Below, in pieces: positions 58,401-64,000 of a DNA stretch of 64,000 bases (position 1 is the stretch's first letter; each line of letters begins with the position of its first letter). The stretch spans positions 2,942,559 to 3,006,558 of the forward strand of contig NW_003314265.1 of the NCBI RefSeq assembly GCF_000143415.4, written 5' to 3'. This DNA comes from Selaginella moellendorffii. Taxonomy: Eukaryota; Streptophyta; Lycopodiopsida; Selaginellales; Selaginellaceae. The translations under genes and the position numbers were made by a program. The notes beneath the pieces are model-generated. The model did no database searches. It saw only the letters and a program-made list of their open reading frames with translations, and was not told where the DNA came from.

Positions 58401-59495
58401 AGCTTCTGCCATAGGTAGAAACGGGAAGAAGCAGCTTCACGAAGAGCTGGAACAGCACCTTAAGAAACTCACGTTTAACCTGAAATTCTTGAAGAAGCAG
58501 CGCTGGCAGCTTGAATCTCAGCACCTAGAGCAGCAGAAAGTAAAAGCTGACGAGAAGGTACGTGTGGTTCTAGTCCCCAGTGTAATACTCAACTCTGCCA
58601 GCGCTCGTGCAGGTACAGCATCTTCAGCACCAGGTCACCCGAATGAGAGCTCAGCAAGACTCGCTAAAGAAAAAAATCAAGGACACAACCGAGAAGTTCG
58701 AGGATCGACAGCGCAGACCAGAGCAAACTAAAGAGGATGAAACAGGAGTAAGCATCTCTCTCATTTCATTCATTATGGAAGCTTACAGTGTCTCACACAT
58801 GCTTAGCAGGAGCTCGTGAAGATCAACGGGCACGCGCCTGATCCGTCAGAGCAAGACGAGCGGAACAAGATTTACGAGCAAGGCGGTGAGACGTTACTCA
58901 CCAATCTTGAGGAAATATTTGGAAGACTCAACCACCAAAGTGAAGTGTAAGGTCAAGTCGATGTTTATAGGAGACCCTGATCCTCGATTTATTACAAGCA
59001 GGCTGGATCAAAATGGCAATGCCGAGGAGCCTCGGGATAAGGAAAACGAGGAATACAAGAACATAAATGACAACCTCCGGCTAAAGCTTCAACGGGTTAT
59101 ATCCTCATGGTATGCTGAGAAGCAGGTGCGTAGTATCTAGTGATTCTAGTTCTAGCTCTAGTTATCTAGTTCCATAGTCTGTAGCTTTTGAGATCACGAA
59201 CTTGTCCTCCCACGTTCCAGATCCAGAGCTCTAAGCCTTGCCTTTTGCGAACACTTTCCAGGCCGTGGAACAAACACTCCAGAGCGAACGGCTGGCTTGG
59301 GAGGTAAGAGTGAACCAACACGAGCAGCTGGAGCGCGATCACAAAGCTCTCCGGGAAGAGCTGGAGAACACGAGATCGCTCATGCACAAGGCGGGCCTGG
59401 GGATCAGGCTCTCGTCCCGGAGCGTCCGAGAGATCAGCGATGGCGACGTGGATCTCAGGACCTCCGTCTCGTTGCCGCCTTCGAGAGGTAGCTAG
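55438..59495 (+). CDS. Kinesin-4-like motor protein
   Basis: About 18 exons with introns mostly of 50-90 bases; exon 1 55,438-55,709, then 55,796-55,964, 56,023-56,183, 56,254-56,407, 56,463-56,573, 56,624-56,696, 56,748-56,794, 56,846-56,981, 57,040-57,201 and onward to 59,262-59,495. The motor domain (residues about 20-365) has VRVAVRARP, the ATP loop [12 protein letters not shown], switch [10 protein letters not shown], switch [16 protein letters not shown], and [14 protein letters not shown] at the neck, as in kinesin-4 (KIF4/FRA1) proteins. Long coiled coils follow. Plant kinesin-4 motors walk to microtubule plus ends and act in wall or spindle organisation. One splice near 58,950-58,975 is ambiguous. 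The usual Cys-rich chromokinesin tail is not seen. Converges with the F-box gene. Confidence 0.88.
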
Positions 59496-59604
59496 CTTCT
59501 TAGCTTTTGCAGCTTCTCCCAAAAGAAATTCCTTTCCAGATATTCAAATTCAAATGACGCATATTCGGGGGAATCGCACCTCCTGGGCATATGCCGAAAA
59601 GCTT

Positions 59605-60717
59605 TCAAGGGAACCACCAGCGAGGGCGCTCGTCCTCGTCGCTCGAAGAAGTGGCGTCGTCCTCGTCGCTCGAAGAAATGGCGTCGTGGGCTTCGCTAGT
59701 GGCGGGAGTGGCGCCGCTGGTATGATCAACAGGATCCACGGTATCGTCGACCAGGAACGTCGGCTTGATCACCACACCGTCGACGTAGAGCCCACTCTTC
59801 CAGTTCCCTCCGCGGATCTCCACCAGCGAGAACTCGAGCGCCACGGGGAAGTCCTCGTCCTCGACGCAAAACTCCCCGGCGTCGTACTCCATCCACCCGT
59901 CCTCCACCACTCTGGCCGCCGCCAAGTCGGCCGCGTCGATCCCGCTTTGCCCGCCGCGATGGAGCTGCCTGGCGGAGGCCAAGTAGCGGCGCCGCTCACG
60001 CGTGGAGGAGGGTGGGGCCGACAGCGAGAAGATCACGGGCTGGGCCTCCCAGCCGTAAGCGTCGTCGTGCCAGTCGCCCCCGCGGCCACGCCGGCGCGCG
60101 TGGCTCTCCAGGAGCTGCAAGCGAAACGAGACGCGGTAGCTCCCCAGCTTGAGGTAGCCGCTGAAGCTGCCACGAATCTCGAGCCAGCACACGTCCCGCA
60201 AGAAGGCCACCTCGTCAAACCTGGAAGTGGAGTTGTACCATCGCAAAGTCGATCCGTCGAAAAGAGGAAGAACCAACCTGGATCCGTTCATGGATCTCCA
60301 GTCCCAGTAGCGGCCGTCGTCGCCCCAGACGATCCGGAGAGCTCGCGCCGAGATCATGTTGCACACGCCACCTGTCGGCCGATCAATCCAATAGATCTGA
60401 CAAAGAGCACTCGCATGAGCAGAGAAAACCTCTTGTATCCACCATACCTTTGGCTTGTCCTTCTCCTCCTCCACGAACACCCCCACGGAGAGCCTCTCGT
60501 AGACATCCATCGCGCTCCCGGCGCCATCGCGCACCACTTCCTTCCAGTGCGGCGGTAGCATTCGCCTCCATACAGCGTCCGATCGCGACGCCTCCAGGAA
60601 CGTCTTGTTGACAAGCGCCAGCCTCCCGACATCGCGAGGCGAAAGCCATCCCAGAATCCCAGCCAGGCAGCCCGCGGGGAGGTCACCCAGCGAGAAATCC
60701 TCTTCTTCCCCCATCAA
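59605..60717 (-). CDS. F-box protein with PP2 (phloem lectin-like) domain
   Basis: Two exons (60,717-60,448 and 60,396-59,605), 353 residues; the 51-base intron is in frame and could be read through. Residues 10-50 are an F-box (FSLGDLPAGCLAGILGWLSPRDVGRLALVNK) that binds SKP1 in SCF ubiquitin ligases; in full it is longer than quoted motifs such as LPAGCLAGILGWLSPRD. From about residue 90 the PP2 domain has YWIDRPTGGVCNMISARAL, IVWGDDGRYWDW, VCWLEIRGSFSG and LYVDGVVIKP. PP2 domains bind glycans, so the protein probably targets glycoproteins for turnover. The C-terminus ends in two copies of SSSDED(D/E), an acidic tail likely phosphorylated by CK2, unusual for the family. It ends 110 bases past the kinesin stop. 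Confidence 0.9.
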   Translation of the reverse strand: MMGEEEDFSLGDLPAGCLAGILGWLSPRDVGRLALVNKTFLEASRSDAVWRRMLPPHWKEVVRDGAGSAMDVYERLSVGVFVEEEKDKPKVWWIQEVFSAHASALCQIYWIDRPTGGVCNMISARALRIVWGDDGRYWDWRSMNGSRLVLPLFDGSTLRWYNSTSRFDEVAFLRDVCWLEIRGSFSGYLKLGSYRVSFRLQLLESHARRRGRGGDWHDDAYGWEAQPVIFSLSAPPSSTRERRRYLASARQLHRGGQSGIDAADLAAARVVEDGWMEYDAGEFCVEDEDFPVALEFSLVEIRGGNWKSGLYVDGVVIKPTFLVDDTVDPVDHTSGATPATSEAHDAISSSDEDDATSSSDEDERPRWWFP

Positions 60718-61681
60718 TTTCCTAGGTTTCCACGTTAACTCTTCATATATGCTTAAAGCACGTCAGAATATTCCATCTTGGGCTCCTTTTTTTTAAAAAG
60801 AAATATAAATTTTCTTTTCTAATTTTGTAATGTTAGGAATTTTGATTGTGTACAAGGTTAAAATTTATTTTAAAAAAGCTGTTATTCATCTCCAGAAAAT
60901 ACATAATAATGCAATTAATGCAATTAGATAACAATGCAACTGCTAATTTTTTATGATCATGAAATTTAAATTTGATAGTTTGATTATATTTTTAATCCCT
61001 TTATAAAAATGTGCATAACCCTTAATATATCCACAAGATTTCTAAGAAAAGTTATTCAGATTGCTACCACATTTATATTAAATTTCATAAGCTGGCAATA
61101 AAGAATAATTCTAAATATATTGAGAAAATATAAATTGTCAGAATCTAAGAGTTCTTTGCAACACAAAAGATATTCTCCATACATTTTATATATATGAAAA
61201 AATAACTTTATCTTATTAGATACTAGTTATTGCCCAGCATATACTGCCCAGTTAGCAAACACTATTTTGATAATTATAGTTTTATTACATTGAAAATTAA
61301 ATTGAAATAGTATCAAAACAACATATATTACATTCCACTTTGAAAGAAAAATTGAAAAAGTAACTATAAGTATATGGTTTTTCATAGAAAATTATCAAAT
61401 TCCTTAGAGGGAATTATAAGATTTAAATAACATAGTAAGTCTCCATTGCAAAAGGTTGAATCTCAATATTAATTAACACTTTGCATGTTACATGTGTCAC
61501 AATGTTTTTTTTTCTTGCCCTAATTAATACGTGTCGCAAATATGACTTTGAGTATTGAAAACTATTTATCAACTAACCCTTTCGGATATTCTTTCTTTAC
61601 TGCCACGACGGCAAAAGGTTGGTATTGCTAGATCTTTTATTAATCCCTTTTGTGCTAGTGGAGTTATATAGGCATTTCGAA
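60718..61681. other. AT-rich intergenic, no gene seen
   Basis: Composition drops sharply from the GC-rich gene island to AT-rich sequence with only chance open frames. Confidence 0.5.
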
Positions 61682-62300
61682 TGTACTTAGACCGGATAAA
61701 CATAAGGATGGAATTCTTACGTACTATTAATTAAACATACTTAGCTTGGTTGGGATGGGGCTATGGGGGGGTTCCAAATATATAGTAGAGATAGTGGGTA
61801 GGTTGGGCATGGCTAATCAACTTAAGGCATAGTTTAGTTTTTGCTTGCGTGTTTATTCTTGTTTTGCGTCCGACTTGGGTTTAAGCCCAAATTCTATACC
61901 ATGCTAGTTGGTAGAGTACCCATATCCTTATGTTAGGCCACCAGTATATTGAAATAACGTTATACTCTTTTTGGCTCCATTTTACGTGCTAGTCCTGGCA
62001 GTGGGATGCTGAATGCTTTAAGACTATTCCAAGTCATTCCGTACTTCTATCCCTTTGCTCGTTGGATTATATACTTAAAAATTGCTTTATGGTCTAGTTT
62101 TGTCACTTTTTGTCTCCATATTTAGGAGTTTGGCTTTGTATCTTCATTTAATGGCCCAAGGCTTTGAAACTCAAGTTCCACACCATTGTCCTTTGACACA
62201 TGGCATGTGACATGTAACACATGAAAGGTTTAAGTTCCAGTTCGTGGTTATTCTATGGTAAATCACCATAGGATAAAGGATAAAAACCATGTGCGCTACA
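61682..62300 (+). repeat. 5' LTR of another retroelement
   Basis: It ends GTGCGCTACA right before a primer binding site. The start (TGTACTTAG at 61,682) is a guess from the TG rule. It is related to the inverted relic at 24,684-25,150. Confidence 0.6.
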
Positions 62301-62302
62301 TT

Positions 62303-62313
62303 TGGTATCAGAG
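62303..62313 (+). other. Primer binding site (initiator tRNA-Met type)
   Basis: TGGTATCAGAG is an exact complement of the plant initiator tRNA-Met 3' end, two bases after the LTR. It gives the element's plus orientation. Confidence 0.8.
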
Positions 62314-64000
62314 GATACGTCTCAGCAAGTACTATACAATGAGATTGAGCAATTGTCTCATTGTATATGCAAAGATGAAAATGATGATCCAAGTGGGTAC
62401 ATGTTTGGGTGCTAAAACTTCACATTCATTCCTTGGGTATAGATTTTGGTTACCTTTTATACCATATTGTGTGAGCTTGTGCTTGGGTTCATAAGATGAA
62501 TTGAGATGTTTAGTTTGCACGAGTTTGCACTTGGGCTAACTCAACTTACCACTCAACTTATTTGAATGCCAAAATAGTTGCTAACTAGCAAATGCATGAA
62601 TGTCAATAACACAAAGCTATACCCAAATCATTAACACTATCTTCATCAAAACTAATAAAACTTAACATCATATCTAAGGAGAGACATCTCATCTCACTTG
62701 AATCTCAATATCAATAATATCAATGATAAAGCATCACTTCAATATTATCAACACCATAACAAAGCTAACAAAAAGCAAGAATGAATTACCACCCAAAACT
62801 CTTTAGCAACAAACCTAACCAATGTTAAAAATACCTTAGTCAGTATTTGAGATTAATCCTTCAATTATACTCAGTTTTAAATAACACATCATCAAGGAGT
62901 GATTCACCAAGTCCAAGACTCAATGAAATCCAACACTACGAACTAAACGCAATCAAATGATATTGACAAAGGTGGAATTGATATGCCAACATAGAAAAAC
63001 TATGCAAGTTTAACGACACAATCCTTTGCAACACCATCTGGTAAAGCAAGCCTATCATTGCCAAATCATCATTGAGCGAAGCAAGTATCAAATGTCATTG
63101 ACAAAGTCTACAAACAATCACTAGTTGTTAAGCAACTAACAATCACTCTTTCAATTTATCTTCTATAAAACCCAAACACTAAACTCGCATCATTGAGTTA
63201 TATACTTACACTAGGTATGAGATAAAGGTTTATGGACAAGCACAAACTAAATGACCATTCGAATCTAACTCAATTGCAATATACTTACTAATGCATTTAG
63301 CCAATAGCTTTGAGTATGCTTTGAAGAAGCTAACTATGCATGATTAACATTTAGTCGAAACTAAAGTGAAAACCATGAGATGGACTCATATTAGTACACA
63401 ACCTCCTTATAAACAAAACTATAGGATAGGTATTAACACCTCAATCTCAGACAACTTAAGTTAGACATCTATACTCAATCAAGGTGCAAGACCACCAAGA
63501 CCAAATCAAGATTAGTGAAAGCTTATTACTTTCATAGAGTTTAATGAAATGCAAGGTGCAACCTGCTACCAAGCATAACGCTATAAAAGAAAAACATAAT
63601 AGCGCAATAACCACTTTTCCACACTAATTCTAGACTCTATCTAACTCAATTGCCTTAGCCCCAAAAGTCAGCATCCCTTTCAAGTTGCATTATACAAACT
63701 ACCTACTAAAGTTTAAGTTAACCAAAGTCAGCTCCAACCCCTTCACTAATTTGTACTGACTTATGAAAATGAAATGGTTTTTAAGCAAAGTGATCAACAA
63801 ATCAGCCATTGGAAAAGCCTAAGAAAATTTATGAAAAATTTTCCATCCTAGAGAAAGAATGACTCTTAGTCTAGGAATACAAACTTTCAAGACTCAATCA
63901 ACTTCCTTCTATTAATAACTTCATATAAGTTCACCTCAACACAAATTCTCAAGACCCATAGTATATTTATGCCCATATTTTCGATATCTAACACTGACAT
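62314..64000 (+). mobile_element. Internal region of the retroelement, no coding seen
   Basis: AT-rich sequence with no gag or pol motif up to the window's edge. It may be a noncoding (LARD-like) internal region, or gag may lie beyond. Confidence 0.4.

Overview
The window is plant nuclear DNA. GT-AG introns of about 40-90 bases, a plant F-box/PP2 protein, a hevein-like peptide, an NPK1/ANP-type MAPKKK, TTTAGGG telomere-type repeats and LTR retrotransposons all point that way. The very short introns and dense gene island suggest a spikemoss (Selaginella-like) genome. That is an inference; no species-specific marker was checked.

Bases 1-24,000 are a nest of transposons. An old Ty3/Gypsy retrotransposon lies on the minus strand (LTRs 328-1,422 and 22,845-23,973; gag, protease, RT, RNase H and integrase remnants between). 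Three insertions broke it. (A) A 10.7-kb MULE-like DNA transposon (1,438-12,170) near its 3' end carries a SWIM/zinc-finger transposase, a ParB-like gene with a methyltransferase-like C-terminus, a separate methyltransferase-like gene and a small conserved gene. (B) A solo LTR of a related family sits inside gag (16,094-22,424). (C) A 4.8-kb TIR DNA transposon (16,369-21,142) sits inside that solo LTR. A segment of the RT domain is also inverted in place.

Bases 24,000-28,434 are AT-rich decayed repeats. Bases 28,435-42,232 are a second large TIR transposon, element D (13.8 kb, 27-base TIRs, 4-base target duplication), inserted in a 75-base minisatellite that also holds a solo LTR (42,592-43,737). 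D carries a DDE-type transposase gene and a divergent gene that joins a ParB-like domain, a methyltransferase-like region, acidic and Pro/Thr-rich linkers and an FCP1-like phosphatase domain. It also has the same small gene family as element A. At least 21 copies of a 22-base near-perfect palindrome (half-site ATGGCRTG around a GGCC core) are scattered through D, in spacers, introns and exons, and I saw none outside it. A ParB-like/methyltransferase-like protein plus a field of dispersed dyad sites, shared in outline by two unrelated transposons, is the strongest candidate here for an undescribed system.

Bases 43,738-47,754 are mostly AT-rich repeats. Bases 47,755-60,717 are a compact host gene island: hevein-like secreted peptide (-), lumen-type FKBP (+), CWC15 splicing factor (+), ankyrin-MAPKKK (-), kinesin-4-like motor (+) and F-box/PP2 protein (-). 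Neighbouring genes there are only 110-190 bases apart, except for a 1.2-kb divergent promoter between the MAPKKK and the kinesin. From about 61,680 an LTR with a tRNA-Met-type primer binding site begins another retroelement that runs out of the window.
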